Source: Inquilinus limosus
GTDB taxonomy: Bacteria; Pseudomonadota; Alphaproteobacteria; DSM-16000; Inquilinaceae
Assembly: GCF_002195995.1 (NCBI RefSeq)
Contig: NZ_NHON01000031.1
Coordinates: 1-64,000 of the forward strand
DNA: 64,000 nt
Reading direction: 5' to 3'
The position numbers and the translations under genes were made by a program. A model generated the notes under the pieces. It had not been told where the DNA came from. It did not search any database and saw only the letters and a program-made list of their open reading frames with translations. Below, one piece after another: positions 16,208 to 24,855 of the stretch (positions are counted from its first letter, which is position 1; each line of letters begins with the position of its first letter).

Positions 16208-17188
16208 ATGAGCGCTGACACCTCCACGACGCTGCCCGACATCAAGGTGTCCGTGCGGCAGACCTTCGGCATCGACAGCGACCTGCAGGTGCCCGCCTTC
16301 TCGTCCGCGACGCAGCACGTGCCGGAGGTCGACACCGCCTACCGCTTCGACCGCGACACCACCATGGCCATCCTGGCCGGTTTCGCGCACAACCGCCGCG
16401 TCATGATCCAGGGCTATCACGGCACCGGCAAGTCGACCCATATCGAGCAGGTGGCGGCGCGGCTGAACTGGCCCTGCATCCGGGTGAACCTGGACAGCCA
16501 CATCAGCCGCATCGACCTGGTCGGCAAGGACGCCATCGTGCTGCGCGACGGCAAGCAGGTGACCGAGTTCCGCGAGGGCATCCTGCCCTGGGCGCTGCAG
16601 AACCCCTGCGCCATCGTGTTCGACGAGTACGACGCCGGCCGGCCGGACGTGATGTTCGTGATCCAGCGCGTGCTGGAGGTCGAGGGCAAGCTGACCCTGC
16701 TGGACCAGAACCGGGTGATCCGCCCGCACCCGGCCTTCCGCATCTTCTCGACCGCCAACACCGTCGGCCTGGGCGACACCACCGGCCTGTATCACGGCAC
16801 CCAGCAGATCAACCAGGGCCAGATGGACCGCTGGTCGATCGTCGCCACGCTGAACTACCTGCCGCATGACGCCGAGGTCGAGATCGTCCTGGCCAAGGTG
16901 CCGGATTTCGACAATGAGGAGGGCCGCGCCAAGGTCAACGCCATGGTCCGCCTGGCCGACCTGACCCGCGCCGGCTTCATCGGCGGCGACATCTCCACCG
17001 TCATGTCGCCGCGCACGGTGATCACCTGGGCCGAGAATTCGCGCATCTTCGGCGATGTCGGCTTCGCCTTCCGCCTGACCTTCCTGAACAAGTGCGACGA
17101 GGTCGAGCGCTCGACCGTGGCCGAGTACTACCAGCGCTGCTTCGGCACCGAGCTGCCGGAAAGCGGCGTCCGCGCCCATCTGGCGTGA
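16208..17188 (+). CDS. cobS: Cobaltochelatase AAA+ subunit CobS
   Basis: A 326-residue MoxR-like AAA+ ATPase of aerobic cobalamin synthesis. With CobT and CobN it inserts Co(II) into hydrogenobyrinate a,c-diamide. The N-terminal [20 protein letters not shown] is typical of CobS. Walker A is GYHGTGKST near 69-77, Walker B IVFDEYD near 136-142, and sensor residues follow in [13 protein letters not shown]. The start ATG at 16208 matches the usual length. cobT follows after a 135-bp gap with a palindromic repeat. No other cob gene is in the window. Confidence 0.95.
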   Translation: MSADTSTTLPDIKVSVRQTFGIDSDLQVPAFSSATQHVPEVDTAYRFDRDTTMAILAGFAHNRRVMIQGYHGTGKSTHIEQVAARLNWPCIRVNLDSHISRIDLVGKDAIVLRDGKQVTEFREGILPWALQNPCAIVFDEYDAGRPDVMFVIQRVLEVEGKLTLLDQNRVIRPHPAFRIFSTANTVGLGDTTGLYHGTQQINQGQMDRWSIVATLNYLPHDAEVEIVLAKVPDFDNEEGRAKVNAMVRLADLTRAGFIGGDISTVMSPRTVITWAENSRIFGDVGFAFRLTFLNKCDEVERSTVAEYYQRCFGTELPESGVRAHLA

Positions 17189-17201
17189 CGGTTGCATTTT
17201 G

Positions 17202-17282
17202 CTGTCATGCCCGGGCCTGACCCGGGCATCCAGAGACTGTCGAGACCCACTGGATTGCCGGGTCAAGCCCGGCAATGACAGA
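17202..17282. repeat. Type B palindromic repeat between cobS and cobT
   Basis: CTGTCATGCCCGGGCCTGAC on the left pairs with GTCAAGCCCGGCAATGACAG on the right around a short centre. It is a separate family from the CGTCATTGCG type, though both end in TCAT. It lies inside the probable cobS-cobT transcript, where it would fold into a strong stem-loop. Confidence 0.8.
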
Positions 17283-17323
17283 CTGAGGAAAGAACGGCGA
17301 AAGCCGTAGAGACGAAGCAGGCG

Positions 17324-19180
17324 ATGCCCCAGGACGACAGCCCGATCGAGGTGTTCAAGCGCGCCACCACGGCGACGGTGCGGGCCATTTCCGAGCGCCC
17401 GGACATCACTGTGGCCTATTCCAGCGAGCCGGCCGGTGTCGCCGGCACCCGGGCCCGGCTGCCGCAGCCCTCGCGCCTGCTGACCTCGGCCGAGGTCGCC
17501 AAGGTGCGCGGCGCCGCCGATGCCGTGGCGCTGCGCCTGCGCCACCACAACGCCAAGCTGCACGCCGCCCGGATGCCGCCGGGCGAGGTCGCCCGCGCCG
17601 CCTTCGAGGCGCTGGAGCAGGCGCGCTGCGAGGCGATCGGCGCCACCCAGATGGCCGGCGTCGCCGGCAACCTGGCGGCGGCGCTGGACGACCGCTTCAA
17701 GCGCCAGGGGCTGGACCGCGTCACCGAGCGCGAGCAGGTGCCGCTGGCCGAGGCGGTGCGCCTGGCCGCGCGCGAGGCGATGACCGGCGAGAAGCCGCCG
17801 CCGAACGCCCGCCACGCCGCCGAGCTGTGGAAGTCATGGCTGGAGAGCCGGATCGGCCGCTCGCTGCACGAGCTGGCCGATTCCATGGACGACCAGGAGG
17901 CCTATGCCCGCTGCGCCAAGCACCTGCTGTCCGAGCTCGACATCGATGTCGGCCAGGAGGACGAGACGCAGGAGGACGAGGACGGCGAGGACGACGACAA
18001 GGCCGAGGGCGAGCAGCCGGAGGAGCAGGGCCGCGAGGGCGAGCAGGTCAGCGCCGAGGCCGACGACAGCGACAGCGACCCCGAGAGCGGCGACGAGACC
18101 GACGCCGAGGGCGCCGAGCAGGAGGAGGCGTCGGAGGATTCCGACGAGTTCTCGACCGAGGACACCGAGGCGCCGGGCCAGCCCTGGCGCGACGACCAGA
18201 CCGGGTCGCTGGACCCCAACGGCCTGAACTACAAGGCCTTCACCACCCAGTTCGACGAGATGGTGTCGGCCGAGGATCTGTGCGACGCCGACGAGCTGTC
18301 GCGGCTGCGCCTGATGCTGGACCAGCAGCTGCAGCACCTGCAGGGCGTGATCGCCAAGCTGGCCAACCGGCTGCAGCGCAAGCTGATGGCCAAGCAGACC
18401 CGGTCCTGGGATTTCGACCTGGAGGAGGGCATCCTCGACGCCGCCCGCCTGGCCCGCGTCGTCATCAACCCGCTGACGCCGCTGTCCTTCAAGATGGAGC
18501 AGGACACCGATTTCCGCGACACGGTGGTGACCCTGCTGATCGACAATTCCGGGTCGATGCGCGGCCGGCCGATCACCATCGCCGCGATCGCCGCCGACAT
18601 CCTGGCGCGGACGCTGGAGCGCTGCGGCGTCAAGGTCGAGATCCTCGGCTTCACCACCCGCGCCTGGAAGGGCGGCATGGCGCGCGAGCGCTGGATCCAG
18701 CAGAGCAAGCCGCAGAATCCCGGCCGGCTGAACGACCTGCGCCACATCATCTACAAGGCCGCCGACGCGCCCTGGCGCCGCGCCCGCAAGAATCTCGGCC
18801 TGATGCTGCGCGAGGGCGTGCTGAAGGAGAACATCGACGGCGAGGCGCTGCTCTGGGCGCACAACCGCATCGTCGGCCGGCCGGAGCAGCGGCGGATCCT
18901 GATGGTGATCTCCGACGGCGCGCCGGTCGACGACTCGACGCTGTCGGTCAACCCCGGCAACTATCTCGAGCGGCACCTGAAGCAGGTGATCGAATACATC
19001 GAGCGCTGGTCGCCGGTGGAGCTGGTGGCCATCGGCATCGGCCATGACGTCACCCGCTACTACCGCCGCGCCGTCACCATCGTCGACGCCGAGCAGCTGG
19101 GCGGCACCATGATCGACAAGCTGGCCGAGCTGTTCGACGAGGAGCCGAAGAAGGCCGTCGCGATGCGCCGCGCCAGCTAG
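17324..19180 (+). CDS. cobT: Cobaltochelatase subunit CobT
   Basis: A 618-residue partner of CobS. The N-terminal part ([23 protein letters not shown]) and [15 protein letters not shown] are typical CobT. A long, very acidic stretch spans about residues 206-300 (runs of Glu, Asp and Gln), as in known CobT. A VWA-type domain from about 390 carries the metal-site motif [11 protein letters not shown] near 404-414 and [10 protein letters not shown] near 530. A terminator follows. It follows cobS after 135 bp containing a palindrome, so the two subunits are probably cotranscribed. Confidence 0.95.
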   Translation: MPQDDSPIEVFKRATTATVRAISERPDITVAYSSEPAGVAGTRARLPQPSRLLTSAEVAKVRGAADAVALRLRHHNAKLHAARMPPGEVARAAFEALEQARCEAIGATQMAGVAGNLAAALDDRFKRQGLDRVTEREQVPLAEAVRLAAREAMTGEKPPPNARHAAELWKSWLESRIGRSLHELADSMDDQEAYARCAKHLLSELDIDVGQEDETQEDEDGEDDDKAEGEQPEEQGREGEQVSAEADDSDSDPESGDETDAEGAEQEEASEDSDEFSTEDTEAPGQPWRDDQTGSLDPNGLNYKAFTTQFDEMVSAEDLCDADELSRLRLMLDQQLQHLQGVIAKLANRLQRKLMAKQTRSWDFDLEEGILDAARLARVVINPLTPLSFKMEQDTDFRDTVVTLLIDNSGSMRGRPITIAAIAADILARTLERCGVKVEILGFTTRAWKGGMARERWIQQSKPQNPGRLNDLRHIIYKAADAPWRRARKNLGLMLREGVLKENIDGEALLWAHNRIVGRPEQRRILMVISDGAPVDDSTLSVNPGNYLERHLKQVIEYIERWSPVELVAIGIGHDVTRYYRRAVTIVDAEQLGGTMIDKLAELFDEEPKKAVAMRRAS

Positions 19181-19217
19181 GGCGCGGACCGGACATCACC
19201 GGCACGACATCTGCCAG

Positions 19218-19243
19218 GGCGGCCGCATTCGCGGCCGCCTTTG
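19218..19243 (+). terminator. Intrinsic terminator after cobT
   Basis: Stem GGCGGCCGC / GCGGCCGCC with loop ATTC, followed by a short T run (CTTTGT). It lies 37 bp past the cobT stop. Confidence 0.75.
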
Positions 19244-19284
19244 TCATGCCCACCGCCCCGCCTTCGCCGCCGCGCCTCCACACC

Positions 19285-19316
19285 GATGCCACAATAAAAG
19301 TGCTTATAATGGCATC
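19285..19316. promoter_or_regulatory. 32-bp dyad over a consensus -10 box
   Basis: Perfect 7-bp arms GATGCCA (19285-19291) and TGGCATC (19310-19316), with ATAA/TTAT also symmetric. The perfect -10 hexamer TATAAT lies at 19305-19310, in an AT-rich island unusual for this genome. No consensus -35 was seen, so this could be an activator- or repressor-controlled promoter. Confidence 0.6.
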
Positions 19317-19358
19317 AGCAAAAACACTGTATGATCCTGTCGGAGAGGAAGACGCAGC

Positions 19359-19382
19359 ATGGTTGCGGCGTCGACCTCATAA
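19359..19382 (+). CDS. Possible 7-codon leader peptide
   Basis: ATG at 19359 encodes MVAASTS then stop. GGAGAGG is correctly spaced upstream. It lies between the TATAAT promoter and the LuxR gene at 19562, suggesting a leader in a regulated 5' region of about 240 bases. So short a frame could be chance. Confidence 0.3.
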   Translation: MVAASTS

Positions 19383-19561
19383 GACTTGGTCCTATTCCAG
19401 GAACGGGGCAGGCTCGACTATCGGCGTATTTTCCTGTCCTTAGGATATTTTTGGAGCACAGGGATGCCGGCATGCCATGATGGGGGCGACGCGCATGTAA
19501 CGGTTCGCTGCGCCTCGGCGCGCCGTTTCGGCGGGGCCGGCCGCGGCGACGGAGCGTCCGA

Positions 19562-20743
19562 ATGAGTGCGGGCGCGCAGGTGATCCTGCGGACCGTGCAG
19601 CGGATCTACGATGCCGCGATGGAGCCGCAGGACTGGCCGCACTGCCTGGATTCGGTGCGCGACCTGGTCGGCGGCTCGCATGCCGTGTTCACCACCACGA
19701 CGGCCGACGGCGTCCAGCTCTCCACCTGCTCCCGCATGGATGTGCAGCAGCATGGCGCCCGCTGCGACCGGATCCTGCACAGCGATTTCTGGGCCGAGCA
19801 GATGCGCCGGTTCCCGACCGGCGCCGCGCGCACCCAATCCTCCCTGGTCCCGGTCCCGGATTATGAGCGGACCGATTTCTACCAGCAGCTGATCCGGCCG
19901 ATCGGCGGCGGCCTGGCCGCCGTGGCGGTGCCGTGGCGCGGCCCGTCCAGCTGGACCGCCGTCCGTGTCTGCCGGCCGCTGCATGAGCGCGATTTCGGCC
20001 CCGAGGAGCTGAACCGGCTGCAGGTTCTGGTGCCGCATCTGGCCAAGGCCGGCAAGCTGAACCGTCGCCTGGCCAGCGTCGACCCGCGCGCCACCGGCGC
20101 CCTGGCGGCGATCGACGCGCTGGGGCTGGGGCTGATCCTCTTGGACCGGCACGGCCGGCCGGCCTATCGCAACGAGCGGGCCGAGGCGATCATCGCCGCG
20201 CGTGACGGGCTGCTGGCCGACGCCTACGGCATCGCCACCACCCTGCCGGCCCAGACCCGGGCGCTGCACCAGGCGATCGCCGCGGCGATGCTGCTGGCCG
20301 GCGGCCCGGACAGCGCCGACGACGCGCTGACCCACGCCGCGGCCGCGATGCTGCGCATCCCGGTGTCGCGGCGCCCGCCGAACGGGCCGCTGATCCTGAC
20401 CGTGGTGCCGGCCCCGACGGCCGATGGCCGCGGCCCCGCCCCGGGCGAGCCGGGGGCGGTGGCGGTGCTGATCTCCGACCCCGACCGCCGCAGCCGCATC
20501 GACACCGCCGGCCTGGCCAGCGCCTATGGCCTGACCCGGCGCGAATCCGACCTGGCGGCGCTGATCGCCGACGGCTTCGGCCCGGCCGAGGCGGCGGAGA
20601 GCCTGGGCATCTCCATCGGCACCGCCCGGCACTACCTGAAGCAGGTGTTCGAGAAGACCGAGACGCACCGTCAGGCCGAGCTGGTGCGCCTGCTGCTGCA
20701 CAGCTTCATCGCCCCCGATTCCGGCGCCGCGGCCGGCCGCTGA
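19562..20743 (+). CDS. LuxR-family transcriptional regulator
   Basis: A 393-residue regulator with the C-terminal LuxR helix-turn-helix: YGLTRRESDLAALIADGFGPAEAAESLGISIGTARHYLKQVFEKTETHRQAELVRLLL (about residues 320-380). The N-terminal half resembles the large sensor region of LuxR proteins that lack an acyl-homoserine lactone domain; no receiver or kinase motif was found. It starts after a long AT-rich leader holding a dyad, a TATAAT promoter and a tiny leader frame. Its target is not visible; two GNAT genes follow on the same strand. Confidence 0.9.
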   Translation: MSAGAQVILRTVQRIYDAAMEPQDWPHCLDSVRDLVGGSHAVFTTTTADGVQLSTCSRMDVQQHGARCDRILHSDFWAEQMRRFPTGAARTQSSLVPVPDYERTDFYQQLIRPIGGGLAAVAVPWRGPSSWTAVRVCRPLHERDFGPEELNRLQVLVPHLAKAGKLNRRLASVDPRATGALAAIDALGLGLILLDRHGRPAYRNERAEAIIAARDGLLADAYGIATTLPAQTRALHQAIAAAMLLAGGPDSADDALTHAAAAMLRIPVSRRPPNGPLILTVVPAPTADGRGPAPGEPGAVAVLISDPDRRSRIDTAGLASAYGLTRRESDLAALIADGFGPAEAAESLGISIGTARHYLKQVFEKTETHRQAELVRLLLHSFIAPDSGAAAGR

Positions 20744-20825
20744 TCCGACCGTCGGCTTGACCGGGCGGCTTGACCGGGCGGCCCGGATCGGGCCTGCTGC
20801 GCCTCCCCGATTCAGGAGGCGCCCG

Positions 20826-21371
20826 ATGCCGGCACCCGTTCTGGAGACCGCCCGGCTGATCCTGCGCCCGACCCGGGCCGAGGATTTCGAAGACTGGGCC
20901 GAGTTCATGGCCGATCCGGAGGCCACCCGCTTCCTCGGCGGCGTCCAGCTGCGCACCGTGACCTGGCGCATGTTCCTGGTGACCGCCGGCGCCTGGGCGA
21001 TACAGGGCTACTCCATGTTCTCGGTGATCGAGAAGGCGACCGGCCGCTGGGTCGGCAGGCTCGGCCCCTGGCAGCCCGAGGGCTGGCCGGGCACCGAAAT
21101 CGGCTGGGGGCTGAGCCGCGCCGCCTGGGGCAAGGGCTACGCCACCGAGGGCGCCGCGGCGACGATCGACTGGGCCTTCGACCATCTCGGCTGGACCGAG
21201 GTGATCCACTGCATCGCGCCGGAGAACGAGCCGTCCAAGGCGGTGGCGCGCCGGCTCGGCTCGCGCTTCCGCGGCCTCGGCCGGCTGCCGGCGCCGATCG
21301 ACACCGAGGTCGAGATCTGGGGCCAGAGCCGCGCGGAATGGCGCAGCCGCGCCGCGGGAGGCCGGCCGTGA
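20826..21371 (+). CDS. GNAT-family N-acetyltransferase (RimJ/RimL-like)
   Basis: A 181-residue acetyltransferase of the RimJ/L type: LETARLILRPTRAEDFEDWAEFMADPEATRFLGG at the start, then VGRLGPWQPEGWPGTEIGWGLSRAAWGKGYATEGAAATIDWAFDH, the acetyl-CoA site, and IHCIAPENEPSKAVARRLG. AGGAGG precedes the ATG. It could modify a ribosomal protein N-terminus or another amine. The next acetyltransferase gene starts inside its stop (GTGA), so the two are translationally coupled. Confidence 0.88.
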   Translation: MPAPVLETARLILRPTRAEDFEDWAEFMADPEATRFLGGVQLRTVTWRMFLVTAGAWAIQGYSMFSVIEKATGRWVGRLGPWQPEGWPGTEIGWGLSRAAWGKGYATEGAAATIDWAFDHLGWTEVIHCIAPENEPSKAVARRLGSRFRGLGRLPAPIDTEVEIWGQSRAEWRSRAAGGRP

Positions 21372-21814
21372 CCATCGCGATCCGAGCGGGCCGGCCGGAC
21401 GATCATCCGGCGCTGCTGGAGATCTGGCTGCGCGCCGTGCGCGCCACCCACGGCTTCCTGACCGAGGACCAGATCCAGGCCCTGCTGCCGCTGCTGCGCG
21501 ACCAGTACCTGGCGGCGGTGGAGCTGTGGGTCGCCGCCGGCGCGGACGGGGCGCCCGAGGGCTTCATGGGGCTGGACGGGTCCAAGGTCGAGATGCTGTT
21601 CGTCGACCCGGACCGGCACGGCCGCGGCACCGGCCGGGCGCTGCTGGCCCATGCCGCGGCGCTGAAGGGCGACCTGACCCTCGACGTCAACGAGCAGAAT
21701 CCGGGCGCCCTGGCCTTCTACCGCAGATGCGGCTTCCGCCAGACCGGCCGGTCGCCGCTGGACGGCCAGGGCCAGCCCTTCCCGTTGATCCACATGACCT
21801 CGGCAGCCGGCTAG
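21368..21814 (+). CDS. GNAT-family N-acetyltransferase (YjaB-like)
   Basis: A 148-residue GNAT protein that starts with GTG inside the stop of the preceding gene. Motifs: IRAGRPDDHPALLEIWLRAVRATHGFL, KVEMLFVDPDRHGRGTGRALLAHA (acetyl-CoA binding), and LTLDVNEQNPGALAFYRRCGFRQTGRS, the usual C-terminal signature. The best match by eye is the YjaB type. It overlaps the RimJ-like gene by 4 bases, so the two are probably made together. Substrate unknown. Confidence 0.87.
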   Translation: MTIAIRAGRPDDHPALLEIWLRAVRATHGFLTEDQIQALLPLLRDQYLAAVELWVAAGADGAPEGFMGLDGSKVEMLFVDPDRHGRGTGRALLAHAAALKGDLTLDVNEQNPGALAFYRRCGFRQTGRSPLDGQGQPFPLIHMTSAAG

Positions 21815-21840
21815 GAATGAATCGAGGCCCGATCTTTGCG

Positions 21841-21942
21841 TTGCCTCTCCCGCGTGGCGGGAGAGGTCGGGCTCGCGCAGCGAGACCGGGTGAGGGCTGG
21901 TCCCGGTCTCGACAAACTCCCCTCACCCGGAGCCGCTTCGCG
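21841..21942. repeat. Type D palindromic repeat, truncated
   Basis: It starts TTGCCTCTCCCGCGTGGCGG, continues through GTCGGGCTCGCGCAGCGAGAC and GGGTGAGGG, and reads CCCTCACCCGG on the right, but the right outer arm (CTCTCCCGCC) is missing. It lies in the convergent gap before the GNAT gene at 21990. Confidence 0.75.
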
Positions 21943-21989
21943 TTACCGCCTTGGCGCGATTGGGTAACCCGACTCGGGGGTGTCCCACT

Positions 21990-22481
21990 TTAAGGCGCAA
22001 CCGCCTTGCTCATCCGTCGGGTGGTCGGGGCGAAGCCGGCCGCCTCGTAGCAGGCGACCGCCCCGGCGTTGAATTCCCAGACGCCGAGCTCGAGGCTGGC
22101 GAGGCCGCGGCCGCGCGCCCAGTCCTCGGCCCGGCGCAGCAGCAGCCCGGCGACGCCGCGGCGGCGATGGCCCGGCATCACCACCAGGTTGTCGATCTCG
22201 GCGATGCGCCGCTCCGGCCGCACCGGGTTGGCCGGGACCGTCTTCTCGACCAGCGTGGCCAGGCCGGCCAGGACGCCGCCATCATCGGCGACCAGGATGG
22301 CGCTGTCCGGCCCCGCGATCAGGCCGCCGATCACCTCTGGGCTGCGCGCCGGCCCTTCGGGCGCGACGAACACGTCGGGCCGGGCCTCGCGGTGGAAGCG
22401 GTCGAGCTCGGCGAACAGGATGCAGAGGGCGGCATGCTCCTCCGGCCGGGCCGGGCGGATGATGATGGATCGGGGCGGCAT
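21990..22481 (-). CDS. GNAT-family N-acetyltransferase
   Basis: A 163-residue GNAT protein: SIIIRPARPEEHAALCILFAELDRFHREARPDVF at the N-terminus, EIDNLVVMPGHRRRGVAGLLLRRAEDWARGRG as the acetyl-CoA site, and LELGVWEFNAGAVACYEAAGF at the end, plus an RRMSK tail. The start ATG at 22481 has AGGAGA upstream; a longer frame runs further up but has no support. The third acetyltransferase gene in this region, facing the other two. Substrate unknown. Confidence 0.88.
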   Translation of the reverse strand: MPPRSIIIRPARPEEHAALCILFAELDRFHREARPDVFVAPEGPARSPEVIGGLIAGPDSAILVADDGGVLAGLATLVEKTVPANPVRPERRIAEIDNLVVMPGHRRRGVAGLLLRRAEDWARGRGLASLELGVWEFNAGAVACYEAAGFAPTTRRMSKAVAP

Positions 22482-22641
22482 CGGGAGATCTCCTGGCAGC
22501 GCCGCACGGCCCCGGAGACCCACATGAAAATGCCGCCGGAACCGGCGGCATGGGATGGGCATGAAATGTCGTCCCGCCGCCCTAGAGGAGCGGGGCACCG
22601 TATCGCGGAGCGGGGCGCGGGCGACGAACCATGCCTGAAGG

Positions 22642-23151
22642 CTATCGGCGGGCCGGGCCGCGGTCAACTGCGCGCCAAGCGGCCACCGCTTCGGCGATCA
22701 CGGTCGCCGCCTGGTCCGGGGTCAGCCCGGCATTGTCGAGGATGACGTCGGAGAAGGCCGGGGCGGCATAGCCCTCCGCATACATCTCGACGATCCGCTC
22801 GCGCTCCTTCGCCGACAGCGGACGGCCGCCGCGATCGGCCAGCGCCACCGCCATCGGCGGCGCCAGCGTGGCGGTGAACAGCCGCACCCCGCGCCGGGCC
22901 GCCGCCGCAGCCAGCCGGGCATGGTCCTGCGGCCGCAGCGGATAGGCGATCACCAGGGTGCCGGCAGCGGCGGCGATCAGCCCCTCGATCCGCGCCAGGC
23001 CCCCGGCGATGACGGTGTCGAGATCGGCGCCCTCCGGCGCGTCGTGGTCGTCGCCCTCGACGAAGCCGGCGCCGGGCAGCAGGCCGGCCAGGCGGCGCGC
23101 CACCGTCGACTTGCCGGCATTGATCGGCCCGTTGACGCAGATGATGTCCAT
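22642..23151 (-). CDS. Small P-loop kinase-like ATPase
   Basis: A 169-residue protein with a clear Walker A near the start: ICVNGPINAGKSTVARRLAGLLPGAGFVEGDDHD. The rest resembles shikimate/gluconate-type small-molecule kinases (ALADRGGRPLSAKERERIVEMYAEGYAAPAFSDVILDN). It could phosphorylate a small metabolite; I cannot say which. The ATG at 23151 has GGGAGGAG upstream. It is divergent from murI (23326) and 160 bp upstream of the GNAT gene on the same strand. Confidence 0.75.
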   Translation of the reverse strand: MDIICVNGPINAGKSTVARRLAGLLPGAGFVEGDDHDAPEGADLDTVIAGGLARIEGLIAAAAGTLVIAYPLRPQDHARLAAAAARRGVRLFTATLAPPMAVALADRGGRPLSAKERERIVEMYAEGYAAPAFSDVILDNAGLTPDQAATVIAEAVAAWRAVDRGPARR

Positions 23152-23325
23152 GGCGCGCTCCTCCCCGCGATGCACCGTCCTAGCCCGGCGAAGAGCGCTT
23201 GTCAGGCGGATGATCGGGGCGGAGCCCGCGCGGAGGCCGGCGGGCGCGCCGCGCGAAACCCGCCGCCTGCCGAACGCCTTGAGAATGCCCTCGACATCCG
23301 CTACCGCCAGGGCAGGATCACGGGG

Positions 23326-24201
23326 ATGCGGATGATCGGGGTTTTCGATTCAGGACATGGCGGGCTGACGGTGCTGCAGGCGCTGACCCGGCACCTGCCG
23401 CGGCAGCGCTTCCTCTATCTCGGCGATCACGGCCACGCCCCCTATGGCAACCGCGAGCCGGAGGAGATCTACCGCCTGACCGTGGCGGCGGTGGAGCGGC
23501 TGTTCGGCCAGGGCTGCCGGCTGGTGGTCCTGGCCTGCAACACCGCCGCCGCCACCGGCCTGCGCCGGCTGCAGCAGACCTGGCTGCCGCAGCATTTCCC
23601 CGACCGCCGGGTGATCGGCGTGCTGGTGCCGATGGTCGAGGCGATCACCGGCGTGCCCTGGATGGCCGACATCCGCACCGGCCGGCACCGCGGCGAGCCG
23701 CGCACGGTCGCCATCTTCGCCACCCGCCACACGGTGCGCACCGGCGCCTTTGTCGAGGAGATCGGCAAGCGCGCGCCGGAGATCACGGTGGTGCAGCAGG
23801 CCTGCCCGGTGCTGGTGACGCTGATCGAGCGCGCCGCGCCGGAGGCGGTGCTGCGCCGCGCCGTGCGGCGCTATTCGGCCCTGCTGATGCGGCAGCTGCA
23901 GGGCGTGCCGCCGGATGCGGTGATCCTGGGCTGCACCCATTACCCGCTGGTCGCCGACCTGTTCGCCGAGGCGCTGCCGCCGGGGGTCGAGGTGCTGTCC
24001 CAGCCCGACATCACCGCCCGCAGCCTGAAGGCCTATCTGCAGCGCCACCCGGAATTCGACACGGCCGGCGGGGACGAGGCGCCGCCCGAGTTCTTCACCA
24101 CCGGCGACGCCGCCCGGGTCTCCACCCTCGCCACCCGCTTCTACGGCCGCCCGGCCCTGTTCCGCGCGATCGGGGCCGAGGCGCTGGCCGGGGTGCGGTA
24201 G
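23326..24201 (+). CDS. murI: Glutamate racemase
   Basis: A 291-residue enzyme making D-glutamate for peptidoglycan. The two catalytic Cys sit in LACNTAAATGLRRL and LGCTHYPLVADLF. The Asp/Ser motif is at the start: IGVFDSGHGGLTVLQAL, with YLGDHGHAPYGNRE after it. Length is at the upper end for the family because of insertions (DIRTGRHRGEP), but the core is complete. The ATG at 23326 is used; the frame is open further upstream without support. It converges on the DoxX gene with only 7 bp between stops. Confidence 0.92.
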   Translation: MRMIGVFDSGHGGLTVLQALTRHLPRQRFLYLGDHGHAPYGNREPEEIYRLTVAAVERLFGQGCRLVVLACNTAAATGLRRLQQTWLPQHFPDRRVIGVLVPMVEAITGVPWMADIRTGRHRGEPRTVAIFATRHTVRTGAFVEEIGKRAPEITVVQQACPVLVTLIERAAPEAVLRRAVRRYSALLMRQLQGVPPDAVILGCTHYPLVADLFAEALPPGVEVLSQPDITARSLKAYLQRHPEFDTAGGDEAPPEFFTTGDAARVSTLATRFYGRPALFRAIGAEALAGVR

Positions 24202-24208
24202 GGCCGGC

Positions 24209-24700
24209 CTAGATCTCCCGCCCGATCAGGCGGTCGAGCGAGGCCGGGCCGCCGCCGGCGAAGGCGAAGCGCAGCATCAGCACGCCGAGCAGGAAGGGAT
24301 ATTCGATGCCGCGGTCGATCCAGGGCCAGGTCGGGCCCAGCGCCAGGCAGACCACCGCCATCTCGACGGCGAACATCGGCGCCACCACCCGGGTCAGCAG
24401 GCCCAGCGCCAGGGCCCAACCGCCGATCACCTCGAGATAGGCGACGATGTCGGCCAGCAGAGGCGCGCCCGGCAGCCGCAGCACATTGGCAATCAGGTTC
24501 ATCGACGCCGCCATCGGATCGGCCATCGAGCCATGGGCCTCTCCCAGCAGCTTGGGCAGCCCGTGGGTCACCATGGTCACGCCCAGGACGACGCGCAGCC
24601 CAGCCTCACTGAGGGGCGACGCAACCTCGTACAGCCCGGCGAGGCGGGGGAAGATCAGGTGGTCGGCGTCGCGGCTATGGCTAAGATCTCGGGACATCAT
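24209..24700 (-). CDS. DoxX-family membrane protein
   Basis: A 163-residue protein with four predicted membrane helices and the DoxX signature: LRVVLGVTMVTHGLPKLLGE near residues 35-54, YLEVIGGWALALGLLTRVVAPMFAVEMAV near 88-116, and the final YPFLLGVLMLRFAFAGGGPASLD. DoxX proteins are quinone-linked or redox-associated membrane proteins of uncertain role. It lies 155 bp downstream of the SDR on the same strand; that gap holds a short frame ending at 24761 with no known function. The SDR-DoxX unit is probably under the divergent LysR gene. Confidence 0.88.
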   Translation of the reverse strand: MMSRDLSHSRDADHLIFPRLAGLYEVASPLSEAGLRVVLGVTMVTHGLPKLLGEAHGSMADPMAASMNLIANVLRLPGAPLLADIVAYLEVIGGWALALGLLTRVVAPMFAVEMAVVCLALGPTWPWIDRGIEYPFLLGVLMLRFAFAGGGPASLDRLIGREI

Positions 24701-24855
24701 GTGGACTCCGGGAAGGTGGCAGGTGGGAAGCGGCGGGGCCGTCGCCGGTCTCGCTTCGGGTCAGCCGATCACGCGCGGCGTCAGGATGTCCTCGAGCCCG
24801 ATCCGCCGCTGCAGTTCGGCCCGCACGCGGTCGGCGACACCGTTGACGATTCCGG

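Noticed and set aside
15488-17815. 775-codon minus-strand frame over the J-domain, cobS and cobT genes
   Set aside because: Shadow frame of low complexity; the plus-strand proteins have unambiguous families.
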